A stretch of DNA of 64,000 nt, taken from assembly GCF_007994135.1 (NCBI RefSeq), contig NZ_VLKF01000001.1:1860001-1924000 (forward strand), written 5' to 3'. Positions 9,569 through 16,771 of this stretch are shown here, piece after piece (position 1 is the first letter of the stretch; the number at the start of each line of letters is the position of its first letter). A program made the position numbers and the translations under genes. This DNA comes from Modestobacter roseus (GTDB lineage: Bacteria; Actinomycetota; Actinomycetes; Mycobacteriales; Geodermatophilaceae). The notes below the pieces were generated by a model. It was not told the origin of the DNA. It ran no database searches and saw nothing but the letters and a program-made list of their open reading frames with translations.

Positions 9569-10497
9569 CGCCGGTTCGCCACCTGGTTGAGAGCGTCGGA
9601 CAGGAGGGTGAAGGCCAGCGCCAGCAGCAGCAGCATGACGCCGGGGCCGATGACGTAGCTCGGCAGCGTCTGCACGTACCGGGCGCCGACGTTGAGCATC
9701 GCGCCGAGGGACGGGTTGGGCGGGTTGATGCCCAGGCCCACGATGGACAGACCGGCCTCGATGAAGATCGCGACCACCATGAAGACCGACGCCTGCACCA
9801 GCAGCGGATCGACCACGTTGGGCAGGATGTGCCGCGTCATCACGGTGGAGCGCTTCACGCCGAGCACCCGCGCGGCCATCACGTACTCCCGCTGCTCCTC
9901 GCTGAGCAGGCCGGCGCGGGCCATCCGGCCGAAGCCGGGCAGCCCGGCGACGACGATGGCCAGGAAGAGCGCCAGCCACCCGGTGCCGATGACCAGCACG
10001 ATCATGATCCCGAGGATCAGCCCGGGGAAGCCGAGGATGATGTCCAGGATCCGCTGGGTCACCGACCCCAGCGTCTTGGACAGGTAGCCGGACAGGCCGA
10101 GGGCGGTGCCGATGACCATGCTGACCGGGACCGCGGTGAGGATCAGCGAGAGGTCGGTCCGCAGGCCGTAGACCGTGCGGGTCAGGATGTCCCGGCCGAA
10201 CTCGTCGGTGCCCAGCCAGTGGGCGCCGGACGGACCGGCCAGCGCGCCCCGGGCCTGCTGGTCGTACCCCCCGGGGAAGATGACCGGCGCCAGCACCGCG
10301 ACCCCCACCAGCAGCAGGAGCAGGACGGCGGCGGCCATCCCCTTCGGCGTGCGCAGCGCGCTGGCGTACCGCGACCACGCGCCACCACCGGTGCGGCGCC
10401 GCCGGCGCCCGGCGGGTGCGGTGGGGACGGGCCCCGAGGCGGGGTCGCCGGGGAGGTCCCCCGGGCCGTTGCCCGACGTGTCGATTGCCTTGGTCAT
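9565..10497 (-). CDS. ABC importer permease, DppC type
   Basis: A 310-residue inner-membrane permease. A disordered Arg-rich N-terminus (about 45 residues) precedes the first membrane segment (AAAVLLLLLVGVAVLAPVI). The DppC_N motif with GTDEFGRD follows, then five more helices. The EAA-type loop for contact with the ATPase is around RVLGVKRSTVMTRHILPN. The ATG (10495-10497) is five bases after the stop of the DppB-type gene, and its stop overlaps the ATPase start by 4 bp. It pairs with the DppB-type permease to form the channel. Confidence 0.94.
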   Translation of the reverse strand: MTKAIDTSGNGPGDLPGDPASGPVPTAPAGRRRRRTGGGAWSRYASALRTPKGMAAAVLLLLLVGVAVLAPVIFPGGYDQQARGALAGPSGAHWLGTDEFGRDILTRTVYGLRTDLSLILTAVPVSMVIGTALGLSGYLSKTLGSVTQRILDIILGFPGLILGIMIVLVIGTGWLALFLAIVVAGLPGFGRMARAGLLSEEQREYVMAARVLGVKRSTVMTRHILPNVVDPLLVQASVFMVVAIFIEAGLSIVGLGINPPNPSLGAMLNVGARYVQTLPSYVIGPGVMLLLLALAFTLLSDALNQVANRR

Positions 10498-10502
10498 GTC
10501 GA

Positions 10503-11447
10503 TCAGCCCAATCGGACTCGGGGGTCGAGCGCGGCCAGCACGATCTCGGTGAGCAGCTGGCCGGCGACGGCGATGAAGACGGCGAAGACGATGAGCACCT
10601 GGACGACGGTGTAGTCGGCGCTCTGCGCCCCGGAGACCGCCAGCTGACCCAGGCCGTTGCGGGCGAAGATCGCCTCGATCACCACGGCGCCGGCGAGCAG
10701 GTCACCGAAGCGGATCCCGATCGCCACCACCGCGGGGCCCAGGCTGTTGCGCAGCACGTGGCGCAGGCTGATCCGCCGCGGCGGCACGCCCTTGCTCACC
10801 GCCAGGTCGATGAACTCCTCCTGGCGGATCGCCAGCATCCGGGTCTGCACCAGCCGGGCGACGCCCGCCGACATCGGCAGCGCCAGGGCCAGGGCCGGCA
10901 GCACGAGGTACTGGATGCCGATCTCCGGGTTCTCCAGCACCGACACCTCACCGCTGGTGGGCAGCACCCGGAACGCCACCCCGAACAGCAGGATGAACAG
11001 CAGGCCGACCAGGAACGGCGGCGCCGCGAGCAGACCGGTGTTGGTGCCCTCGACCAGCACCCGGGCCCACCGGGCACGGGCCGAACCGGCCAGCACCCCG
11101 AGCCCGATGCCGAACACGATCAGGAACAGGCCCGACAGCAGCGCGAGTTCCAGCGTGCTGACCAGCCGGTCCCCGATCAGCTCGGCGACCGGGCGGTTGA
11201 ACCGCAGGGACTGGCCGAGGTCGCCGGTGAGCACCCCGCCGATCCAGTCGAAGTACTGGGCGACCAGGGGACGGTCCAGGCCCAGCTCCGTCCGGATCGC
11301 CGCGATCGTCTCCGCCGACGCGTCCGGGCCGGCCACGACCGCCGCCGGGTCGCCGGGCACCAGCCGGGGCAGCAGGAACGCGATCACGCTGGTGGCGACC
11401 AGCACCAGCGCGACCGACGGGATCCGCCGGATCAGGTAACGGCCCAT
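10503..11447 (-). CDS. ABC importer permease, DppB type
   Basis: A 314-residue permease with an N-terminal helix (PSVALVLVATSVIAFLLPRLVPGDP), the FDWIGGVLTGDLGQS region typical of DppB, and an EAA-like loop near KGVPPRRISLRHVLRNSLGP. The start is the ATG at 11445-11447 (MGRYLIRRI), the usual beginning of this family; a longer in-frame start is possible but would add 30 residues without homology. It is separated from the solute-binding protein gene by 233 bp holding two strong stem-loops, which probably lowers permease expression relative to the binding protein. Confidence 0.93.
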   Translation of the reverse strand: MGRYLIRRIPSVALVLVATSVIAFLLPRLVPGDPAAVVAGPDASAETIAAIRTELGLDRPLVAQYFDWIGGVLTGDLGQSLRFNRPVAELIGDRLVSTLELALLSGLFLIVFGIGLGVLAGSARARWARVLVEGTNTGLLAAPPFLVGLLFILLFGVAFRVLPTSGEVSVLENPEIGIQYLVLPALALALPMSAGVARLVQTRMLAIRQEEFIDLAVSKGVPPRRISLRHVLRNSLGPAVVAIGIRFGDLLAGAVVIEAIFARNGLGQLAVSGAQSADYTVVQVLIVFAVFIAVAGQLLTEIVLAALDPRVRLG

Positions 11448-11530
11448 GTCAGCCGACCCGACCCGGGTCGTGGGACGGGCGGACGACCGCCGGCACGTGC
11501 CCACGGCCCCTCGGGGCCGGCCGGATCCGT

Positions 11531-11552
11531 CCGCCACCCGGCCGGGTGGCGG
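11531..11552. repeat. perfect 22-bp palindrome between binding-protein and permease genes
   Basis: Two 11-base arms (CCGCCACCCGG followed by its exact reverse complement) with no spacer, 84 bp upstream of the DppB-type gene. As RNA it would form a short stem with a tight loop. As DNA it could be a binding site. No second copy was seen. Confidence 0.5.
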
Positions 11553-11621
11553 TTGCGGGCTTGCTCACGAGTGCACTCCTCATCGGGAAGGGACGACGTC
11601 CGGGCCGCGGCGCGGCAGGCC

Positions 11622-11671
11622 CTGGCCGGGTGCGCGGCGCCGGCGGTCACCGGCACCGCGCACCCGGCCAG
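11622..11671 (-). terminator. strong stem-loop just after the binding-protein gene
   Basis: Perfect 16-bp inverted repeat (11622-11637 with 11656-11671) and an 18-nt loop, 10 bp after the stop of the solute-binding protein gene. Such hairpins commonly protect the binding-protein mRNA and attenuate read-through to membrane subunits. No U tract is present, as is usual at this GC content. Confidence 0.7.
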
Positions 11672-11680
11672 GCGGATGGC

Positions 11681-13234
11681 TCACTCGGTGAAGCAGGTCC
11701 GCGTCGGGAGCCAGCCACCGATCGGGACCTCCACGCCCTGCACGTCGGCGGACTGCACGGAGACACCCGGCGCCGACACCATCGGGTGCAGGAACGCCTG
11801 GTCGTTCATGTACTCGGTCAGCTCCGCGACCGCCGCGACGCTCTCGTCCTCGCTGGTGGCCTGGATGACCGCCTGCGCCAGCTCCTCGTACTCGGGGGTG
11901 TTGAACTGGCGGTGGGCACCTTCGAGCCGGAGGTCGGCGTTGGTCTGCAGCAGGAAGGCCGGCGAGCCGTTGATGCCACGCAGCGACAGGAAGGTGCCGC
12001 CCGCGCCGCTGGCCAGCCGCTGCTGGTAGTCCGGCGGCGCCAGGGCGTCCAGCGTCGGCCGGAGACCGACCTCGGTGAGGTTGTTGGCGATGATCTCGTA
12101 CTCCGCGGCGATGGCCGGGAGGTTGATGATGGTGATCGGCACCTCCATCCCGGCGGCGCCCGCCTCCTCGATCAGCTGCCGCGCCTGGTCGGGGTCGTAC
12201 TCGTAGGCGTTGGCCAGGTCCTCGGGGTAGGTCGCCGTCCCCGGCGCCCAGTACAGGCCCTCGGTCGTGCCCAGGCCGCCGAAGACCTGCTCGTTGATCC
12301 GGTCCCGGTCGATCGCGTACCCGATGGCCTGGCGCACCGTCTGGTCCTCGACGCCGTCCAGGACGATCGGGTACGTGCCGAAGACCGTGTCGAAGAGCTC
12401 GAACTGGTCGCTGCCCTCGGTGATCGAGAGGGCGTCCTGCACGGTGAGCCCGTAGGAGATCTGCGTGCGGCCGGAGCGCGCCGCCGAGACCTGGGCGGTC
12501 GAGTCGGGGATGACGGTGATCTCGATCTGGTCCAGGTAGGGGCCGTCCTCGGCCCAGTAGTCGGCGAAGGGCGTCAGCGTCATGCCGGCACCGGGCGTGT
12601 AGCTGTCGACCTGGTAGGGGCCCGTCCCGACGATCGAGGAGCCGTCGGCGAGGCCCTCGTAGGTCTCGGAGTCGACGATGGGCGTCAGGGCCAGGGTGCT
12701 GGCCAGCGTGTCGGTCAGCGGGGTGGTCGAGGTGATGGTCACCTCGTGCTCGCCGGTGGCCTCCACCGTCCAGTTGGCCAGGACGGACTTGACGTCGGAG
12801 ACGGTCGCCGGCTCCTGCGCCTTCTGGAGGGTGAAGACGACGTCGTCGGCGGTGAACGCACGGCCGCTGTGGAAGGTGACGCCCTCACGCAGCTGCAGGA
12901 CTGCGGACAGGCCGTCGTCGGCGATGTCCCACTCGGTCGCCAGCGCCGGCTCCGGGTCGTCCAGGGCACTGGTCCGCACGTTGATCAGCGGCTCGAAGAC
13001 GGCGCGCGCCCACAGCAGGTTGGTCGCGGACTGGGTGAGCACGCGGGTGGTCTCCGGAGCCGAGCTGGCGGCGGCCACGAGCGTGCCGCCCTGCTGGCAC
13101 TCCCCGCTCCCCCCCGAGGCGGTGGCCTCCTCGGCCTGGTTCACGGCCGAGCTGCAGCCGGCGGCGAGCAACGACGCCAGCGCGACAGCGGCGACTCCCG
13201 CCTGGCGACGACGGGGGGTGGTGGACTTCCGCAT
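11681..13234 (-). CDS. ABC solute-binding lipoprotein, SBP_bac_5 family
   Basis: A 517-residue extracytoplasmic binding protein. The signal peptide has an Arg-rich start (MRKSTTPRRR) and a lipobox LAAGC with Cys27 as the lipidated residue, followed by a Ser/Glu/Gly linker. The body matches the family-5 peptide/oligosaccharide-binding fold (RVLTQSATNLLWARAVFEPL, GPYQV, DYW). ATG 13232-13234 is preceded by GAGGAG with 8 bp spacing. It is the first gene of the eight-gene operon and is preceded by a TetR-type operator at 13341-13360. Family members bind peptides, nickel, or cello- and other oligosaccharides; sulfated oligosaccharide is the context-based inference. Confidence 0.93.
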   Translation of the reverse strand: MRKSTTPRRRQAGVAAVALASLLAAGCSSAVNQAEEATASGGSGECQQGGTLVAAASSAPETTRVLTQSATNLLWARAVFEPLINVRTSALDDPEPALATEWDIADDGLSAVLQLREGVTFHSGRAFTADDVVFTLQKAQEPATVSDVKSVLANWTVEATGEHEVTITSTTPLTDTLASTLALTPIVDSETYEGLADGSSIVGTGPYQVDSYTPGAGMTLTPFADYWAEDGPYLDQIEITVIPDSTAQVSAARSGRTQISYGLTVQDALSITEGSDQFELFDTVFGTYPIVLDGVEDQTVRQAIGYAIDRDRINEQVFGGLGTTEGLYWAPGTATYPEDLANAYEYDPDQARQLIEEAGAAGMEVPITIINLPAIAAEYEIIANNLTEVGLRPTLDALAPPDYQQRLASGAGGTFLSLRGINGSPAFLLQTNADLRLEGAHRQFNTPEYEELAQAVIQATSEDESVAAVAELTEYMNDQAFLHPMVSAPGVSVQSADVQGVEVPIGGWLPTRTCFTE

Positions 13235-13340
13235 GGACAGACTCCTCGGTGAGTTCTGAGCTGGGACGGTCGGGCGACGAGCCCCGGAGCGAGAGGTGGG
13301 CACGGGCCCGGCGGTGACGTGGACCACGTGATGCAGACAA

Positions 13341-13360
13341 CTTACCGAGCGTTCGGTAAG
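13341..13360. promoter_or_regulatory. TetR operator 1 (transport/FGE/sulfatase operon)
   Basis: Perfect dyad CTTACCGA-gcgt-TCGGTAAG, 107 bp upstream of the binding-protein start. The adjoining 13 bases toward the gene are shared with operator 2 (33-bp match, 13328-13360 against 15120-15152, apart from the spacer and two bases). The partner regulator is inferred to be the TetR protein at 15900-16544. Confidence 0.85.
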
Positions 13361-13423
13361 GAGCAAGAGTTATCCGGCGCGAAGTCGCGTTGTCACCGAA
13401 CCGTTATGTGCCGCGCGGACCGC

Positions 13424-15064
13424 TCAGTCGACAGCGACAGCGACGGCGACGGCGTCGCTGGGCGCGTGCCCGAGCCGCCAGGCGCGCACCCAGACGCGCT
13501 CGACCGCCGGCAGCTCCACCGGGCCGCTGTACAGCCGCCAGTACCGGCCGTCCTGCTCCGGCGCGCCGATGGCGCCGGCGAGGAAGCCCGCGGGGACCGT
13601 CTCCCCCACCGGGTCGGTGGTCCAGCCGATGGATGCGCCGGGCGTGCTGCAGGCCGCGACCAGCCGCCCGTCCTCGATCGCCACCCGCGGCGCATCGGTC
13701 GAGCGCGCCCGCCCGCCCGGCCGCCACTGCTCGAGCAGCTCGTCCTCGGGCAGCTGGCCCAGGTCCCCGTACTCCTCCAGCCACCGGTCCAGCGCGCCCC
13801 GCAGCCGGTCGAGCACCGCGGCGTGGGCCGGGTCGGTGGCCAGATCGGTCGTCTCGTGCGGGTCCGCCTGCAGGTCGTACAGCTCCTCGGCGGGCTTGCT
13901 GGCGGCCACCACCGAACGCTGCAGCGGGGTGAGCACGTCGCGCACCTGCCCGGCGGCGAGCTGGTTGCCCTCCAGGGAGTGCAGCCGCCGGAGCTCGGCC
14001 CAGGTGGCCAGGTGGTCGGGGTACTCGCAGTGCTGCATGCCCGAGCGGTCGGGGTGCAGGTTGCGGATGTAGCGGTACCGCGCGTCGCGCACGGTCCGGC
14101 AGGTGTCCTCCTGCACGTCCATCCGGTCCCGCCCGCCGAAGGCGTACTCGTTCTGCACCAGGAACCCGCCGTCGCGGGCGAGGAACGGCGTGGCCTGCAC
14201 GTGCTCCGGCACCGGGATGCCGCAGACCTCCAGCATGGTCGGCGCGAGGTCCATCAGCTGGATCAGCTCGGTGCGCCGCTGCCCGGGGGCGAGGACGCCC
14301 GGCCAGCGCACGATCAGCGGCTCACGCAGCCCGCTCTCGTAGGACCAGCGCTTGCCGCGCGGCATGCCCAGCCCGTGCTCGCTCCAGAAGACGACGACGG
14401 TGTCGTCGGCCAGCCCGTCCTCCGCCAGCTGGTCGAGGATCTCCCCCGCCCAGTGGTCCATCTCGGTGATCAGGTCGGCGTAGCGCGCCCAGGCCCGCCG
14501 GAAGACCGGGGTGTCGGGGTGGTACGGCGGCAGCGGCGCCGCCGCGGGGTCGTGCCGCTGCTCGGGCCGCACGTGGGACGTCCGTGCGGCGAACGCCTCG
14601 TCGTCCAGGTAGATCTGCGACTCGTGGGTGATCATGCCCTGGAAGGTGGCGAAGAACGGGGTGTCGCCGGTCGGCCGGTTGCGCCAGTGCGCCGTCTCGC
14701 TGCAGTCGTCGAACGCGGTGCCGGGCGTCTGCACCTGGAAGTCGGTGAACCAGTTGTTGGTCGTGTAGTAGCCGGCCGCCCGGAAGTACTCGGTGAAGAG
14801 CTTCACCTCCGGCGGGGGCACTGCCTTCGTCCGCATGTGCATGGTCCCGATCGAGACCGGGTGGCAGCCGGTGTAGATCGCCGACCGGGACGGCGCGCAC
14901 ACCGGCGCGCTGGCGAAGGCGTTGTCGTAGACGACGCCCTCGGCGGCCAGCTGGTCCAGCCGGGGGGTGACGGCGTACTCGGCACCCGGGTACACGCCCT
15001 GGTAGCACCCGAGGTGGGGGTTGATGTCGTGGGTGCTGATCCAGAGCACGTTCGGTCGCCGCAC
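13424..15064 (-). CDS. FGE-dependent S1-family sulfatase (sulfatase 3)
   Basis: A 546-residue sulfatase with Cys56-Ala-Pro-Ser-Arg60 (C-x-P-S-R). N-terminal WISTHDINPHLGCY, and FWSEHGLGMPRGKRW in the second metal region, put it in the group of S1 sulfatases that includes N-sulfoglucosamine sulfohydrolase-like proteins. The usual SDHG metal motif reads SEHG (Glu229-His230). No signal peptide. The start is GTG at 15062-15064, preceded by AAGAAGG eight bases away. It has its own operator-containing promoter (15133-15152) and is separated from the following operon by 189 bp, so it is an independent unit of the same regulon. Confidence 0.93.
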   Translation of the reverse strand: MRRPNVLWISTHDINPHLGCYQGVYPGAEYAVTPRLDQLAAEGVVYDNAFASAPVCAPSRSAIYTGCHPVSIGTMHMRTKAVPPPEVKLFTEYFRAAGYYTTNNWFTDFQVQTPGTAFDDCSETAHWRNRPTGDTPFFATFQGMITHESQIYLDDEAFAARTSHVRPEQRHDPAAAPLPPYHPDTPVFRRAWARYADLITEMDHWAGEILDQLAEDGLADDTVVVFWSEHGLGMPRGKRWSYESGLREPLIVRWPGVLAPGQRRTELIQLMDLAPTMLEVCGIPVPEHVQATPFLARDGGFLVQNEYAFGGRDRMDVQEDTCRTVRDARYRYIRNLHPDRSGMQHCEYPDHLATWAELRRLHSLEGNQLAAGQVRDVLTPLQRSVVAASKPAEELYDLQADPHETTDLATDPAHAAVLDRLRGALDRWLEEYGDLGQLPEDELLEQWRPGGRARSTDAPRVAIEDGRLVAACSTPGASIGWTTDPVGETVPAGFLAGAIGAPEQDGRYWRLYSGPVELPAVERVWVRAWRLGHAPSDAVAVAVAVD

Positions 15065-15132
15065 TGCGATCGCCTTCTTCCCGGTCGTCTCGCCTGCCGC
15101 CGGCCCCGACGCCGACGACGTGACGCAGGCAA

Positions 15133-15152
15133 CTTACCGATCACTCGGTAAG
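15133..15152. promoter_or_regulatory. TetR operator 2 (sulfatase 3 promoter)
   Basis: Perfect dyad CTTACCGA-tcac-TCGGTAAG in the 112-bp gap upstream of sulfatase 3. It shares a conserved flank (gtgaYgcagRcaa on the plus strand) with operator 1, so the two promoters probably have the same geometry. Confidence 0.85.
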
Positions 15153-15176
15153 TGGCGCCAGAGGGGTCGTGACGGG

Positions 15177-15521
15177 TCAGCTGCCGACGACGAAGGCGAG
15201 CGCGAGGACGCCGATCAGCACGCCGGAGCAGGCGAGCGCGGCGATGGGCACGCCCGCCTGGCGCACCCCGGTGAGGTCGCCCCGGGTGGTGAGCGACTCG
15301 TGCACGACCCGGTAGCGCCGGCGGGCCGCCACGGCGACGAGCGCCGCCTGAGCCAGCCCCACCACGGCGGCGAGCAGCGCGAGGACGCCGAGCACCGGCA
15401 CGGCCAGCCGGCCGGCGCCGACCGCGCCGACCGCCATGGCCAGCGCGGTGCGCCGCCAGGCCAGCGCGGTGCGCTCCGCCTGCAGGCCGGTGTCGAACAC
15501 CCGGCCGGACGGCGGGCTCAC
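15177..15521 (-). CDS. DUF202 small membrane protein
   Basis: A 114-residue protein with the DUF202 hallmark near the N-terminus (LQAERTALAWRRTALA) and three hydrophobic helices. The function of DUF202 is not established. The start is GTG 15519-15521, overlapping the stop of the preceding DUF202/YidH-like gene as GTGA; a longer frame upstream would read into that gene out of phase. It is the third gene of the tetR-DUF202-DUF202 operon. Confidence 0.85.
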   Translation of the reverse strand: MSPPSGRVFDTGLQAERTALAWRRTALAMAVGAVGAGRLAVPVLGVLALLAAVVGLAQAALVAVAARRRYRVVHESLTTRGDLTGVRQAGVPIAALACSGVLIGVLALAFVVGS

Positions 15522-15907
15522 CGCAGGACGAGCCCGATCAGCACGAGCAGCCCCGCCACCGTCACCCCGACGGCGGTGAGCAGCCCCAGCCGGGGCGACG
15601 GGAGGGGCCGGGACTGCCGCATCGCCCGCTCGGTCGCCACCCAGCCGAGCCACGCCTGCACGGGCGCCAGCAGGCCCAGCACGATGAACACCAGCGCGCT
15701 GGCCAGCCGGACGCCCTCCGCGATGGGCAGGTCGAGCGCCTCCAGCGCCACCCCGGCGGCCAGCAGCGCGAGCGAGGTGCGCATCCAGGCCAGGAAGGTG
15801 CGCTCGTTGGCCAGGCTGAACCGGGGATCGGGCTCCTCGCCCGTCGCGTAGAGCCGACGAGGGAAGCGCCGGTCGGCTCGCTGCCCCACCACGCTCCGAT
15901 CAGGCAT
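15518..15907 (-). CDS. DUF202 / YidH-like membrane protein
   Basis: A 129-residue protein with the YidH/DUF202 motif (FSLANERTFLAWMRTSLALLAAGVAL) and three membrane helices. ATG at 15905-15907 lies inside the end of the TetR gene (8-bp overlap), so the two are translationally coupled. DUF202 proteins often occur as adjacent pairs, as here. Biochemical role unknown. The link with a sulfatase regulator is unusual and may only reflect shared transcription. Confidence 0.85.
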   Translation of the reverse strand: MPDRSVVGQRADRRFPRRLYATGEEPDPRFSLANERTFLAWMRTSLALLAAGVALEALDLPIAEGVRLASALVFIVLGLLAPVQAWLGWVATERAMRQSRPLPSPRLGLLTAVGVTVAGLLVLIGLVLR

Positions 15908-16544
15908 CCGCCGACAGCCTCCGCCCACCTGCCGGCGCCGCGTCCTCGCCACCTGCCGACCACCGCTCCAGGTATGCGCGGAAGCGGGCGCACATGTCGA
16001 CCGGCGGACGCATGAGCCACTGCAGCTGCAGGCCGTCCATCACCGCCATCACCTCGGTGGCCACGTGCTCCGGGTCGAGCGCGCGGTCGACCCGGCCCTT
16101 CCGCTGGTCGGCCGCGATCCGCTCCGCCATGATGCGCCGGATGCGCTGGTACCGGTGCTGGAAGAACTCGTGCGCCGGGTGTGCCGGGTCGAGGCTCTCG
16201 GCAGCCGTCACGGTGTACAGCCGGACCAGCTCGGGCCGGCGCGCGTTGAGCTCGCACAGCGCCATGAGCCACTCGACCACCGTCGGATCGCCGTCGCGGA
16301 AGGTCTCGTCGAGGTAGCGACTGTCCTCGTCGTCGCGCTCCTCGAGCACGGCGAGGATCAGCGCCTGCTTGTTCGGGTAGTGGTGCAGCAGCCCGGGCTG
16401 GGAGACCCCGACCCGGGTTGCGACGTCGGCCAGGCTCGTGCCGTGGAAGCCGGTCTCGGCGAAGGCCTGGGCGGCCGCGGCCAGGATCTGCTGACGGCGC
16501 TGCGTCCGCGGCAGGCGAAGCCCCTCGATGCGTTCAGCCACCAC
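15900..16544 (-). CDS. TetR-family regulator of the sulfatase/GH3 locus
   Basis: A 214-residue TetR protein. The N-terminal helix-turn-helix covers about residues 14-60 (RRQQILAAAAQAF, TSLADVATRVGVSQPGLLHHYPNKQALILAV), followed by a helical ligand-binding domain with conserved Trp92. The first GTG (16542-16544) is used; a second GTG follows at once. It is transcribed divergently from GH3-B across a 227-bp region containing two copies of the 20-bp dyad also found before the transport operon and sulfatase 3. The obvious inference is autorepression and repression of the whole locus, released by an imported sugar or sulfated sugar. The ligand is unknown. Confidence 0.93.
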   Translation of the reverse strand: MVAERIEGLRLPRTQRRQQILAAAAQAFAETGFHGTSLADVATRVGVSQPGLLHHYPNKQALILAVLEERDDEDSRYLDETFRDGDPTVVEWLMALCELNARRPELVRLYTVTAAESLDPAHPAHEFFQHRYQRIRRIMAERIAADQRKGRVDRALDPEHVATEVMAVMDGLQLQWLMRPPVDMCARFRAYLERWSAGGEDAAPAGGRRLSADA

Positions 16545-16624
16545 TGCACAAACCCCTTGTCACCGACGGATCGACGTACGGGCTCGACGCCCCCGTGATG
16601 GAGATCATGCCATGGAACGGCTCA

Positions 16625-16644
16625 CTTACCGACCAATTGGTAAG
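16625..16644. promoter_or_regulatory. TetR operator 3 (tetR-proximal)
   Basis: CTTACCGA-ccaa-TTGGTAAG, one mismatch between arms, 81 bp upstream of the TetR start. Probably mediates autoregulation. Confidence 0.8.
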
Positions 16645-16684
16645 CAGATCCGTTTCCGAATCGAGGGCGCGGGTCCGGCCACTA

Positions 16685-16719
16685 CCTACCAAGCGCTCGG
16701 TAGGTCAGCTACGGTGGGC
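16685..16719 (+). promoter_or_regulatory. TetR operator 4 and putative GH3-B promoter
   Basis: Dyad CCTACCAA-gcgc-TCGGTAGG at 16685-16704, the most divergent of the four copies. A possible -35 (CTACCA, inside the dyad) and -10 (TACGGT, about 16711-16716) with 18-bp spacing would place the operator in the promoter spacer. The -35/-10 assignment is tentative. Confidence 0.65.
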
Positions 16720-16771
16720 CAGATCACTCCCCGCCGTCCGGCCCCGGCGCCGGCCTGACCGAACGGACCAC

